A DNA stretch of 64,000 bases from JBALVT01 sp045110675 (GTDB lineage: Bacteria > Pseudomonadota > Gammaproteobacteria > Pseudomonadales > Halieaceae): assembly GCA_045110675.1 (NCBI GenBank), contig JBGCGJ010000009.1, positions 1 through 64,000 of the forward strand, read 5' to 3'. Positions within the stretch are counted from its first letter, which is position 1, and each line of letters begins with the position of its first letter. The notes below the pieces were generated by a model that did not search any database, was not told the origin of the DNA, and was given only the letters and a program-made list of their open reading frames with translations. A program made the translations under genes and the position numbers. Shown here one piece after another: positions 35,285 through 44,228 of this stretch.

Positions 35285-36634
35285 ATGAAGGACACAATCA
35301 TCTCTGCAGATACCGTCATTCACGCGGACTGGGTTGTACCGATGACGGGTGAGTCGGCGTTGATTGCGGAGCACAGTGTCGTGGTTTCCGACTCGAAAAT
35401 TGTTGCTGTGCTGCCACGCCCCGAGGCGGAGAAGATTTCCGCTGCAAACATACACAATTTGACCGGTCACGCCGTCATGCCCGGATTGATCAACTGCCAC
35501 GGGCACGCCGCGATGAGTTTACTGCGCGGTTACGCAGACGACCAGCCGCTCATGCGGTGGCTCGAAGAGCATATCTGGCCGGCGGAAGCCGCGCATGTCA
35601 GCGAGGAGTTTGTCGCCGATGGCGTCGAATTATCCATCGCTGAAATGATACGCAGCGGGACCACCAGTTTCAGCGACATGTACTTTTTTCCCAATGTGAC
35701 CGCCGAAATCGCGCAAAAGCTGGGTATGCGCTGCCAGATTAGTTTCCCCATTTTCGACTTCCCCACCATCTGGGCAAACGATGCGGATGAATACATCAGC
35801 AAGGGAATTCAACTCTTGCGACAGTTCCGGCACAGCGAACTCGTCTCGGTGGTGTTTGGCCCACACGCCCCTTATACCGTCTCAGAACCGACACTGGAAA
35901 AAATCGCCACACTGGCCAATGAATTGGACCTGCCGGTGCATATCCATCTCCATGAAACCCGCGGTGAAGTGCTGCAAGCCTTCGAAGATCACGGCGAGCG
36001 ACCACTGGATTCCCTCAATCGATTGGGTTTGTTGGGCCCGAAGACTCAATGCGTTCATATGACGGACCTCGGTGAGCAGGACATCGATCTACTCGTCGAC
36101 ACCGGATCACATGTTATCCACTGCCCGCAATCCAATATGAAGCTCGCGTCTGGCGCCTGCCCGGTAGCCAAACTGCTGGCACGTGGAGTCAATGTAGCAC
36201 TGGGTACAGACAGTGCAGCGAGTAACAACAGTCTTAATATGTTCAAAGAAATGCACAGCGCTGCATTACTGGCCAAACTACACAGTGCAGACGCCACGGC
36301 ACTGCCCGCGAACGAAGCCCTTGAGATGGCGACGATTCGAGGCGCTGTCGCCTTGGGGATCGACGATCGAGTGGGCAGCATCGAAGTTGGCAAAGAGGCC
36401 GATCTCATCGCCGTAGATCTTAGCGGCCCAGAAACACAACCCCTGCACAACCCGCTGTCGCAACTGGTTTACGCCTGCAATGGCAGCCAGGTCACGCACA
36501 GCTGGATCGATGGCCATATAGTGATGCAAAATCGCTCGCTCACCCAAATCGACCCTACAAGCCTGTCAAAACGCATCGAAAATTGGCGACAACGCCTCCA
36601 AAGTCACACCTCCACAGCAACACAAGCGAAGTAA
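35285..36634 (+). CDS. mtaD: 5-methylthioadenosine/S-adenosylhomocysteine deaminase-type amidohydrolase
   Basis: 449-residue TRZ/ATZ-family metal hydrolase. Ligands are His-x-His in 'GLINCHGHAAMSLLRG', then 'HIHLHETRGEV', 'CVHMTDL' and Asp in 'LGTDSAASNN'. Enzymes at this locus (gyrA-mtaD-ubiG order, as in Pseudomonas) deaminate methylthioadenosine in purine and methionine salvage; triazine-type substrates are the alternative reading of the family. ATG 35285 fits the family start; TTG 35255 lacks support. The ubiG gene follows four bases later. Confidence 0.88.
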   Translation: MKDTIISADTVIHADWVVPMTGESALIAEHSVVVSDSKIVAVLPRPEAEKISAANIHNLTGHAVMPGLINCHGHAAMSLLRGYADDQPLMRWLEEHIWPAEAAHVSEEFVADGVELSIAEMIRSGTTSFSDMYFFPNVTAEIAQKLGMRCQISFPIFDFPTIWANDADEYISKGIQLLRQFRHSELVSVVFGPHAPYTVSEPTLEKIATLANELDLPVHIHLHETRGEVLQAFEDHGERPLDSLNRLGLLGPKTQCVHMTDLGEQDIDLLVDTGSHVIHCPQSNMKLASGACPVAKLLARGVNVALGTDSAASNNSLNMFKEMHSAALLAKLHSADATALPANEALEMATIRGAVALGIDDRVGSIEVGKEADLIAVDLSGPETQPLHNPLSQLVYACNGSQVTHSWIDGHIVMQNRSLTQIDPTSLSKRIENWRQRLQSHTSTATQAK

Positions 36635-36638
36635 GCAC

Positions 36639-37349
36639 ATGAAGACCAGCAGCAACGTCGACCCCCAGGAAATCGCCAAGTTCGAGGCTCTCGCCTCGCG
36701 TTGGTGGGATAGAGGCAGCGAGTTCAAACCTTTGCACGAGATTAACCCGCTGCGCGCCAATTTTATCGACTTGCATTCAGCAGTGGCCGGCAAGAAACTC
36801 ATAGACGTAGGCTGCGGCGGTGGAATACTTGCGGAGTCCATGGCCCAGCGCGGCGCTTTTGTTACAGGTATCGATATGGGAGAGGCGCCGCTGACCGTTG
36901 CAAATATACACAAACTTGAATCGGGTGTTGAGGTGGATTATCGCCAGTGCACAGCGGAGCAAATGGCCCAGGATCAACCCGAGCACTACGACATAGTCTG
37001 CTGCCTTGAAATGCTGGAGCATGTACCCGATCCGGGGTCTGTGATCGCAGCGTGTGCCGATATGGCAAAACCCGGCGGTAACCTCTATTTTTCAACCATT
37101 AACCGCAATCCGAAAGCCTTCGTGTTTGCTATTGTTGGAGCAGAACACTTGCTCAAGCTATTGCCGGCTGGAACGCACGAGTACGCGCGCTTTATCAAGC
37201 CTTCAGAATTGGCCGGTTGGCTACGGGACGCCGGGCTGGTGATGGAGAACATGACCGGATTGCTCTACAACCCGATCACCCAAAACTATCGACTCGATGC
37301 AAAGGATGTCTCGGTCAACTATATGATTCGCGCGAGCAAACCCGCGTGA
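36639..37349 (+). CDS. ubiG: Ubiquinone biosynthesis O-methyltransferase
   Basis: 236-residue SAM-dependent methyltransferase that performs both O-methylations of ubiquinone synthesis. Seen: 'DPQEIAKFEALASRWWD', motif I 'LIDVGCGGGILAE', 'VTGIDMGEAPL', and 'CLEMLEHVPDP'. Length is typical. Its stop overlaps the GTG of the following phosphatase gene. Four bases separate it from mtaD. Confidence 0.95.
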   Translation: MKTSSNVDPQEIAKFEALASRWWDRGSEFKPLHEINPLRANFIDLHSAVAGKKLIDVGCGGGILAESMAQRGAFVTGIDMGEAPLTVANIHKLESGVEVDYRQCTAEQMAQDQPEHYDIVCCLEMLEHVPDPGSVIAACADMAKPGGNLYFSTINRNPKAFVFAIVGAEHLLKLLPAGTHEYARFIKPSELAGWLRDAGLVMENMTGLLYNPITQNYRLDAKDVSVNYMIRASKPA

Positions 37350-38017
37350 TAAAACTGCCCGAAAACTTAAAGTCGGTGATTTTTGACCTGGATGGAACGC
37401 TGGTCGACACAGCTGGGGAATTCGTTGTGGTGGTCCAGCAGCTTCGGGCTGAGCACGATTTACCACCCATGGATAGTGAACTCATTCGCTCCAATGTATC
37501 CAATGGCGCCAAGGCGCTAGTCACACTTTCCCTGGACCGGCGCGAAACCGATGATGACTTCGAATCCAAAAGACTGCGCTTACTCGAAATCTACAGTACC
37601 GTGCTGGGATCTACTGCCACACTCTACCCCGGCATTCAGGACCTGTTAGACGCGCTTCACGACCGAGGTATCAGCTGGGGGATATCGACCAACAAGCCGC
37701 GCGCCTATGCCGAGCCTCTGCTCGAACGATTATCGATACAGCCTGAGATGGGAAGCCTGGTCTGTCCTGATGATGTCAGCAATCGCAAACCTCACCCCGA
37801 GCCACTCTATCTCAATTGTATGCAACTGGACTGTGCACCCCACGAAGCCATTTATGTGGGCGATCACGTCCGCGACATCGATGCAGGTCGTAGCGCCGGT
37901 ATTTTTACGATTGCGGCCGCCTACGGCTATATTGAGGCACAGGACAATCCAGCAAGCTGGAACGCCAATATTATCGCCAAAAGCAGCAGTGAGCTGCTGG
38001 GCCTAATCTTGCCCTAA
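37346..38017 (+). CDS. mupP: HAD phosphatase, probable N-acetylmuramic acid 6-phosphate phosphatase
   Basis: HAD-superfamily hydrolase of 223 residues: nucleophile Asp in 'FDLDGTLVDT', motif II 'STNKPRAYAEPLL', and 'VGDHVRDIDAGRSAG'. The family ranges from phosphoglycolate phosphatase to MupP. The place between ubiG and a yciK-type SDR is that of MupP in Pseudomonas, which dephosphorylates MurNAc-6-P in peptidoglycan recycling, so I prefer that call. The start is GTG 37346 forming GTGA with the ubiG stop; upstream readings overlap ubiG. Confidence 0.8.
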   Translation: MIKLPENLKSVIFDLDGTLVDTAGEFVVVVQQLRAEHDLPPMDSELIRSNVSNGAKALVTLSLDRRETDDDFESKRLRLLEIYSTVLGSTATLYPGIQDLLDALHDRGISWGISTNKPRAYAEPLLERLSIQPEMGSLVCPDDVSNRKPHPEPLYLNCMQLDCAPHEAIYVGDHVRDIDAGRSAGIFTIAAAYGYIEAQDNPASWNANIIAKSSSELLGLILP

Positions 38018-38045
38018 ACCCTGAACCACACGCGGACCTATCCTC

Positions 38046-38804
38046 ATGCACATTTCCAAAATCCCCGCTGACTACCAAGCCAAACCCAATACCCTGGAGG
38101 GCAAGACCATTCTGGTGACGGGTGCTGGGGACGGCATTGGAAAAACTGCCTCGTTGCAGTACGCGAGCTACGGAGCAACGGTGGTTCTACTCGGGCGTAC
38201 TGTTGCGAAACTCGAAGCAGTGTACGACGAGATACTTGCGAGCGGAGGCCCGCAACCTGCAATCTCCGTCATGGATTTGGCCACTGCGAGCACCGATGAA
38301 GCCACTGCTTGTGCAGATTCAGTGGCCAACGAGTTTCCACACCTGGATGGACTACTTCACAACGCCAGTATTTTGGGCGAACTTAAACCCATCGAAAACG
38401 CCAGCTTTGAGGTTTGGTGCAATGTCATGCAAGTCAACGTCAACTCCCAGTTTTTGCTAACTCACCATCTCTTACCGATGCTAAAAGCCGCTCCGACAAG
38501 CTCTGTTGTGTTTACAACTTCCAGTGTAGGGCGAATCGGAAGAGCCTTCTGGGGCGCCTACGCCGTATCAAAATTCGCCACCGAGGGCCTGATGCAAGTG
38601 TTGGCAGCTGAACTGGAAGACAGCTCAAATGTGAGGGTCAATACCCTGAATCCTGGAGCAACGAGAACCGCAATGCGTCGCGCGGCCTATCCGGGAGAAT
38701 CGCCCACAGATAACGTCACTGCTGAAGAAATTATGGATACTTATCTGTACTTGATGGGTGAGGACAGCATCGGTGTGACAGGCCAAACTTTTAACGCCCA
38801 ATAG
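38046..38804 (+). CDS. yciK: YciK-family SDR oxidoreductase
   Basis: SDR of 252 residues with cofactor motif 'TGAGDGIGKTAS', catalytic 'TTSSVGRIGRAFWGAYAVSKFA' (Ser, Tyr, Lys), and the family-typical C-terminus with a 'MRRAAYPGE' segment. YciK proteins are conserved in gammaproteobacteria but their substrate is not established. It is fourth in the mtaD-ubiG-mupP-yciK unit. It is convergent with rluB; a small AT-rich inverted repeat lies between the stops. Confidence 0.9.
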   Translation: MHISKIPADYQAKPNTLEGKTILVTGAGDGIGKTASLQYASYGATVVLLGRTVAKLEAVYDEILASGGPQPAISVMDLATASTDEATACADSVANEFPHLDGLLHNASILGELKPIENASFEVWCNVMQVNVNSQFLLTHHLLPMLKAAPTSSVVFTTSSVGRIGRAFWGAYAVSKFATEGLMQVLAAELEDSSNVRVNTLNPGATRTAMRRAAYPGESPTDNVTAEEIMDTYLYLMGEDSIGVTGQTFNAQ

Positions 38805-38818
38805 ATAGCGGTGCGGAT

Positions 38819-38836
38819 GTTTTAATCCCTTAAAAC
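38819..38836. repeat. AT-rich inverted repeat between convergent yciK and rluB
   Basis: GTTTTAA-TCCC-TTAAAAC is a perfect 7-bp stem with a 4-nt loop, spanning the rluB stop codon (38830-38832). It is A/T-rich and could help end both transcripts, but it lacks the GC stem of a standard terminator. Confidence 0.4.
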
Positions 38837-39777
38837 TTACCTTTCTTGCGAGCCAAACCACGACCTTGGCGTTTGCCGAATTGTCGCTCCATCACCTGGC
38901 GCTCCTTTATCGTCCCGCGCTTAACTTCTTTGGCGCCCAGGCCGGCCATGCGATACAGACTTTTCACTTCTTTGCGCTCGAGCTCGCACCACTGACCCTG
39001 CTTTACACGCGAAGGTATGAACACCTCGCCGTAGCGCACACGTTTGAGGCGAGAAACCGTAAGCCCTTGAGACTCCCACAAACGACGTACCTCGCGATTA
39101 CGCCCCTCCATCAATACCACATAAAACCAGCGATTAATGCCATCACCACCACCGTCTTGCACGTCGGTAAACCTGGCTACGCCGTCCTCAAGCATGACAC
39201 CCTCTACCATACGCTCGAGCATTTCCGGCTGCACATCGCCCATCACACGCACCATATATTCGCGCTCGATATTGGACGAAGGGTGCATTAGCGCGTTGGC
39301 CAGATCACCGTCAGTACTGAAAAGCAGCAAGCCGGAGGTGTTGTAGTCCAGTCGACCAATCGATATCCAGCGACCTGACTTCAACTTCGGAAGGCGTTCA
39401 AAAACAGTTTTGCGGCCTTGGGGATCTTTGCGGGAACAGACTTCTCCCGTGGGCTTGTGATACAAAATACAGCGAGTTTCTTCAGCGGGAGCCGCTTTGA
39501 GTGGCTTGCCATCGACGGTAATACGCGCGCTGCCATCAACGCGATCTCCGAGGGTAGCGACCCGGCCGTCTACCGTAATTCGACGCTCTTCGATCCAGCG
39601 CTCCATTTCTCGGCGAGAACCAAAACCCGCTCTGGCCAGCACTTTCTGCAGTTTTTCACCGCCGACAGAAGGTGCCGAACCCTGTTCGGGATGGGTTTCG
39701 ACTTTCGCTTCGGGTCGGGCTTTTTTTGGCTTGGCATTGCGCGCTGCAGACGGCGGAGCATTCGGTTTTTTAGCCAT
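38830..39777 (-). CDS. rluB: 23S rRNA pseudouridine synthase RluB
   Basis: 315 residues. An N-terminal Lys/Arg/Pro-rich tail (1-40) precedes an S4 RNA-binding domain ('EKLQKVLARAGFGSRREME') and the RsuA-type catalytic domain with Asp in 'GRLDYNTSGLLLFSTDG'. RluB makes pseudouridine 2605 in 23S rRNA. It begins two bases after scpB ends, in the conserved scpA-scpB-rluB operon. The C-terminal Arg/Lys-rich extension is common in this family. Confidence 0.94.
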   Translation of the reverse strand: MAKKPNAPPSAARNAKPKKARPEAKVETHPEQGSAPSVGGEKLQKVLARAGFGSRREMERWIEERRITVDGRVATLGDRVDGSARITVDGKPLKAAPAEETRCILYHKPTGEVCSRKDPQGRKTVFERLPKLKSGRWISIGRLDYNTSGLLLFSTDGDLANALMHPSSNIEREYMVRVMGDVQPEMLERMVEGVMLEDGVARFTDVQDGGGDGINRWFYVVLMEGRNREVRRLWESQGLTVSRLKRVRYGEVFIPSRVKQGQWCELERKEVKSLYRMAGLGAKEVKRGTIKERQVMERQFGKRQGRGLARKKGKF

Positions 39778-39779
39778 GC

Positions 39780-40700
39780 TCAGGAGCGAGACTCAGATTC
39801 AGCATCCGCGTTCATTGCCTGATCGGTATCCACATGAGCATTTGACTTATCCGTTTCTGAAGCGACACTAGCGCTGGCAGCGACTTCCTCTGACGCTTGC
39901 TCTCCGGAGTCGTTTGAACCTTCGACTGCATTCGCAACCTCTTCTGCAACTACATTGCTTTCTGAGCTCTCTTGCAACCCCTCTTCCAGGTTATCTGCAG
40001 AATTCGTCTCCAGGTCGCCCTCCATCCCGGATTCGGTAGCTGCAACATCCGCGTCAACATGATCGGTACCACCCACTACGGTTAACTCGGGGCCGTCACC
40101 CTTAGCCTCAGCCACTTCCTTAGCCAGGGACTCGGGCAACGGCTCTCCAAAGCCCAACTCCGCATTGAGGGTTTCGAGATCGCGTATCTCGGCAAGTGCA
40201 GGTAACTGGTCCAAACTCTTCAAACTGAAGTAATCCAAGAACTGCCGGGTGGTGGCGTACATGGCAGGCCTGCCCGGGACATCGCGGTGCCCCACAACGC
40301 GAATCCACTCCCGTTCATGCATGGTTTTAATGATATTGGAGCTGACAGCAACACCTCGGATCTCTTCAATTTCGCCCCGGGTGATTGGCTGGCGATAGGC
40401 GATAAGCGACAGCGTTTCCAGCAGGGCTCGAGAGTACTTTTGAGGGCGTTCCTGCCACAAGCGGGCCACCCAAGTACTAAGATTTTGGCGCACCTGAAAG
40501 CGAAAGCCACTGGCCACTTCAACCAGTTCAAAACCACGCCCTTCGCATCGCTCGGCCACCTCTTTTAATGCTTCGCGTATGGCGGTGGTCTCTGGCCGCT
40601 CGTATTCTTCGAACAAATCACCGAGTTGAGCCACACTCAGGGGCTTACCTGCTGCCATAATGGCGCCCTCTATGATCTGAACCAGTCCGGTTTCCGACAT
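39780..40700 (-). CDS. scpB: Segregation and condensation protein B
   Basis: 306 residues. Two winged-helix domains (about 1-185) are recognisable from 'IIEGAIMAAGKPLS', 'LETLSLIAYRQPITRGEIEEIRGV' and 'GRPAMYATTRQFLDYF'. ScpB with ScpA forms the non-SMC part of the condensin complex. Residues from about 195 to the end are an acidic, low-complexity Ser/Glu/Ala-rich tail, longer than in the typical about 190-residue ScpB. It lies one base after scpA. Confidence 0.93.
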   Translation of the reverse strand: MSETGLVQIIEGAIMAAGKPLSVAQLGDLFEEYERPETTAIREALKEVAERCEGRGFELVEVASGFRFQVRQNLSTWVARLWQERPQKYSRALLETLSLIAYRQPITRGEIEEIRGVAVSSNIIKTMHEREWIRVVGHRDVPGRPAMYATTRQFLDYFSLKSLDQLPALAEIRDLETLNAELGFGEPLPESLAKEVAEAKGDGPELTVVGGTDHVDADVAATESGMEGDLETNSADNLEEGLQESSESNVVAEEVANAVEGSNDSGEQASEEVAASASVASETDKSNAHVDTDQAMNADAESESRS

Positions 40701-40701
40701 C

Positions 40702-41622
40702 TTATTCTGACCTTGCTTTGACGTGAATGGGGCCGAAGTTTTCTGTTTGCACGATCTCCACCAGAGACTCCTTAATCAATTCCATAATCGCCAGGAAGGT
40801 AACGACCACACCCAGACGCCCTTCTCCCGACGTAAACAGTGAAACAAAGGGAACAAATTGCTGGCCTGATAAGCGCTCCAGGACCTCCGACATCCGCTCA
40901 CGGGTTGATAGCGTCTCGCGAGTAATGTGGTGGCTTTCAAACATATCCGCCCGGCGCATGACTTCACTGAGCGCTAACAGCAATTCTCGCATATCGACGT
41001 CCGGGTCCTCCCGTGTGCGATGCAGATCCGGGGGGTTGGCGCTTGCCAGCCAGGTGTCGCGCTCAATGCGAGGCATTTCTTCGATATCTTCAGCGGCTTT
41101 TTTGAATCGCTCATATTCCTGCAATCTGCGGATCAACTGGGCGCGAGGGTCTTCCTCTTCATCGTCGATATCGACCGACCTAGGCAATAGCATGCGCGAC
41201 TTAATCTCCGCCAGCATTGCCGCCATCAACAGATATTCTGCGGCTAGCTCAAACTGGGCGGCATCCATCAATTCGACGTATTGCATGTATTGATTGGTGA
41301 TCTCTGAAACGTCGATATCCAGTATGTCGAGATTCTGCCGACGAATCAGGTAAAGAAGCAGGTCCAGGGGCCCTTCAAACGCCTCGAGAAACACTTCCAG
41401 CGCCTGAGGGGGGATGTACAGGTCTTTGGGTAACTCGGTGACCGCTTGCCCCATGACCACCGCAAAGGGCATCTCGCCTTGTTGTGGGAAATTATCAGGC
41501 AGAGCGCTCGATGAAGCGGAATCTGAAGCAGAGGGATTCACGGTGTCAGCGCCATCGGAAGCGCTTTTTGCAGCTGCTGCCGATGCTTGTTCAGTTTGAG
41601 ATTCGAGGTCGTTGACTGCCAC
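40702..41622 (-). CDS. scpA: Segregation and condensation protein A (kleisin)
   Basis: 306-residue kleisin that bridges SMC heads. The N-terminal domain reads 'FEGPLDLLLYLIRRQNLDILDI', followed by 'EYLLMAAMLAEIKSRMLLPR'. The first about 50 residues are an Ala/Ser-rich flexible extension. The C-terminal winged helix contains 'VTFLAIMELIKESLVEIVQ'. It is immediately followed by scpB and preceded by a YciO-type gene. Confidence 0.94.
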   Translation of the reverse strand: MAVNDLESQTEQASAAAAKSASDGADTVNPSASDSASSSALPDNFPQQGEMPFAVVMGQAVTELPKDLYIPPQALEVFLEAFEGPLDLLLYLIRRQNLDILDIDVSEITNQYMQYVELMDAAQFELAAEYLLMAAMLAEIKSRMLLPRSVDIDDEEEDPRAQLIRRLQEYERFKKAAEDIEEMPRIERDTWLASANPPDLHRTREDPDVDMRELLLALSEVMRRADMFESHHITRETLSTRERMSEVLERLSGQQFVPFVSLFTSGEGRLGVVVTFLAIMELIKESLVEIVQTENFGPIHVKARSE

Positions 41623-41660
41623 AAATATACCTTCTTCAGTAGAGGCTTAAGTATACCTGA

Positions 41661-42284
41661 CTAATTGCCAAATGGCGTCACATCGCCCTTCCCGGAGCGC
41701 AAAATAAGCGGAGAATCATCGGCCAAATCTACCACCGTCGTGGCCTCCATGCCGCAGTAGCCGCCATCGATGACCAAATCGACACTGTGCTCCAGGGTTT
41801 GGCGAATATCATACGGGTCTATCAGTGGGTAATCGTCTCCGGGCATGATCAGCGAAACGCTCATCATCGGCTCACCGAGACCCGCCAGCAAAGCTTGCGC
41901 AATGGGGTTGTCTGGAACCCGCAGTCCCACGGTTTTGCGTTTGGCGTGCATCAGGCGCTTGGGAACTTCTGATGTAGCTTTCAATATGAAGGTGTACGCG
42001 CCTGGAGTGGCATGCTTCAGCAAGCGATAAGCGGTGTTATCCACTTTGGCATAAGTGGCAATTTCAGATAAATCGCGACAGACCAGGGTAAAATTATGCC
42101 GGGCGTCCAGATTTCTAATACGCCTGATACGATCCAGGGCGTTTTTGTCGCCAATATGGCAGCCCAGTGCATACGCGGAGTCAGTGGGATAGACCACGAC
42201 GCCGCCGGCACGAATGATATCCACAGATTGATTGATCAATCTGGCCTGGGGATTTTCAGGGTGTATTTGGAAAAACTGACTCAC
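41661..42284 (-). CDS. yciO: YciO-type threonylcarbamoyl-AMP synthase family protein
   Basis: 207-residue Sua5/YrdC/YciO-family protein. It has the nucleotide/carbamoyl-binding opening 'GGVVVYPTDSAYALGCH', then 'FTLVCRDLSEI' and 'RTVGLRVPDN' type segments. The neighbour set (PHP phosphoesterase, scpA) marks it as YciO rather than the essential TsaC. YciO is reported to have only weak or altered threonylcarbamoyl activity. It starts six bases after the PHP gene. Confidence 0.88.
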   Translation of the reverse strand: MSQFFQIHPENPQARLINQSVDIIRAGGVVVYPTDSAYALGCHIGDKNALDRIRRIRNLDARHNFTLVCRDLSEIATYAKVDNTAYRLLKHATPGAYTFILKATSEVPKRLMHAKRKTVGLRVPDNPIAQALLAGLGEPMMSVSLIMPGDDYPLIDPYDIRQTLEHSVDLVIDGGYCGMEATTVVDLADDSPLILRSGKGDVTPFGN

Positions 42285-42290
42285 GCGCTT

Positions 42291-43145
42291 CTAAACTATT
42301 CCATCGCTTCGGGGGGACCATCGCTCCCAGACACCTGGCAACTTTTTAAGGAGGCGCAATTCTACACCTAATTGGGCCGCATAGGCGCGATCAGAGTGGA
42401 AATCGCTGCCGGCGGAGACCTCCAGGTCATAATCCACAGCCAAGCGCTCCAGTAACTGGGTTTGATCAATGGTTTGACGACCGTTAATAAGCTCTACGGC
42501 GGCTCCACCGGCCGCCTTAAAATCAACCACCATCCTGCGCAACTTCATTCGTGTAAAGCGATACTGCAAGGGGTGCGCTATCGACGCCACGCCGCCGGAA
42601 GCCACAATCCACCGGGTAACCGCCGCCAGTTCAGGCCAGAAGGCCTTCACATCCCCCGCTTTACCTCTACCCAGGTACTTGTCGAAGGCCTGTGCAAAAT
42701 CTTTTACATGCCCGCACTCGATCATCCAGGCGGCAAAGTGAGGCCTTCCAATCTGGCTATCCCCCGCATGTTCCAAAGCCCCTGCCAGGGCACCTTCGAA
42801 ACCCAAGGCAGCCAAGCGTTGAGCAATTTTATCGGCACGGGCGATTCTCGCTTCGGCGAGTCTATGTAAGCCGGCAACCATCACCGGGTGATCCGGGTCG
42901 ATCCCCAGACCAAGTATATGAATGGTGCAGCCGGACCAGCGGCAGGACAGCTCTACCCCGGGGATGAGAGTTACTTCATCGCAAACTTGCGTATAATGCT
43001 CCAGCGCAACACGATAGCCCTCTACAGTATCGTGATCAGTGATCGCCAGTTGGCGAATACCTGCAGCACGCGCTCGATCCAACAGCTCTGGCGGGCTCAG
43101 AGCGCCATCGGAGGCGGTGGTATGAGTATGGAAATCTATTAGCAA
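42291..43145 (-). CDS. rnm: PHP-domain phosphoesterase / 5'-3' exoribonuclease (YciV/Rnm/TrpH)
   Basis: 284-residue PHP protein with metal-binding motifs 'DFHTHTTASDG', 'ITDHDTVEG' and later 'GIASIAHP', 'SDFHSD'. The E. coli homologue (RNase AM, formerly TrpH/YciV) trims 5' ends of rRNA and degrades short oligonucleotides. It is followed closely by yciO and is divergent from yciB. Start is ATG 43145; no unusual features. Confidence 0.9.
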   Translation of the reverse strand: MLIDFHTHTTASDGALSPPELLDRARAAGIRQLAITDHDTVEGYRVALEHYTQVCDEVTLIPGVELSCRWSGCTIHILGLGIDPDHPVMVAGLHRLAEARIARADKIAQRLAALGFEGALAGALEHAGDSQIGRPHFAAWMIECGHVKDFAQAFDKYLGRGKAGDVKAFWPELAAVTRWIVASGGVASIAHPLQYRFTRMKLRRMVVDFKAAGGAAVELINGRQTIDQTQLLERLAVDYDLEVSAGSDFHSDRAYAAQLGVELRLLKKLPGVWERWSPRSDGIV

Positions 43146-43235
43146 TTAAGTACGCTTGGATCTCAGGCGCTGGTCAGCCAACCCGAGTATCTATCGTTAA
43201 ATGAACATATTATCAGTCGGAGCTAGTCCAAATCT

Positions 43236-43832
43236 ATGAAGCAATTGGCCGAGTTTGTCCCTATCGCCCTGTTTTTTATCGCCTACCAAATGAATGGAGA
43301 AGTCGTTTCCATAGGCGATTGGAGCTACGAATTTGACGGAATATTTTCGGCCACTGCCATATTGATCGTTGCCACCCTTGTCCAGGTCATCATCGCCTAC
43401 ATCATGACCGGAGAACTTGAGAAACGGCAGCTGTGGCTGCTGCTCGCCGTCACATTGTTCGGTGGTCTGACACTGGCGTTTCGAAACGAGTTGTTTATTC
43501 AGTGGAAACCGACGATATTTAACTGGGGTCTCGCAGTGGCCTTTGGACTGTCGCAATTCATTGGCAAAAAGAACCTGATGGAGCGCGCGCTAGGCAGCCA
43601 GATTCAATTACCCAAGCCGGTATGGACCCGCCTAAACCTTATGTGGATAGCGAATTTTCTTATCGTCGGCGCACTCAACATTTATGTGGCGTATTACTAC
43701 AGTGAGGAGGCTTGGGTCAGCTACAAATTGTATTCTGCCATCGGCTTTACTCTCTTGCTGACCATTCTGACCGCCGTGGTGATCAGCCCTCATATCAAAG
43801 AAGAAGCCATCACCGACGAACCAGGGCCATAG
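43236..43832 (+). CDS. yciB: Inner-membrane-spanning protein YciB (septation protein A)
   Basis: 198-residue protein with five to six transmembrane helices. Motifs are 'PIALFFIAYQ', 'QWKPTIFNW', 'FIGKKNLMERALG' and 'WIANFLIVGALNIYVA'. YciB influences cell envelope and division. It overlaps no other gene, and yciI follows after two bases. It lies next to the PHP gene as in many gammaproteobacteria. Confidence 0.92.
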   Translation: MKQLAEFVPIALFFIAYQMNGEVVSIGDWSYEFDGIFSATAILIVATLVQVIIAYIMTGELEKRQLWLLLAVTLFGGLTLAFRNELFIQWKPTIFNWGLAVAFGLSQFIGKKNLMERALGSQIQLPKPVWTRLNLMWIANFLIVGALNIYVAYYYSEEAWVSYKLYSAIGFTLLLTILTAVVISPHIKEEAITDEPGP

Positions 43833-43834
43833 AT

Positions 43835-44134
43835 ATGTACTACGCTATTCTTTGTGAGGACGTTGAAAACAGCTTAGCCCTAAGACAGCAGGCTCGCCCC
43901 GCCCACCTGCGGCGAATCCAGGAACTCGTCGATAAAGGGCAGTTGTTGGCAGCGGGGCCACATCCAGCACTGGATACCGAAGATCCCGGTGAAGCCGGTT
44001 TTACGGGAAGTCTCATCATAGCGGAATTCCCAAGCCTCGAAGCCGCCACAGCCTGGGCAGATTCAGACCCCTACGTGGACGCAGGCGTGTTTAAAACGGT
44101 CACCGTAAAGCCTTACAAAGTGGTTCTACCTTAA
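43835..44134 (+). CDS. yciI: YciI-like protein
   Basis: 99-residue ferredoxin-fold protein of the YciI family. 'MYYAILCEDVENSLALRQQARPAH' at the start, the conserved His-Asp pair in 'HLRRIQEL' and 'ADSDPYVDAGVF' fit. The function is unknown; the fold suggests small-molecule binding or lyase chemistry. ATG 43835 is two bases after the yciB stop, so the pair is one unit. Confidence 0.92.
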   Translation: MYYAILCEDVENSLALRQQARPAHLRRIQELVDKGQLLAAGPHPALDTEDPGEAGFTGSLIIAEFPSLEAATAWADSDPYVDAGVFKTVTVKPYKVVLP

Positions 44135-44228
44135 GCTTAATTTTACCCTGGAACGGTTGTACACTAGCTCGCAATTATCTAAAACCAATCTCGAATCAAA
44201 CTCGAACTCCATAAGTAAGGACATCATT

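Noticed and set aside
40727..41293. A 188-codon plus-strand open frame inside scpA
   Set aside because: Its Ser/Arg-rich translation is typical of an antisense shadow and scpA is certain.
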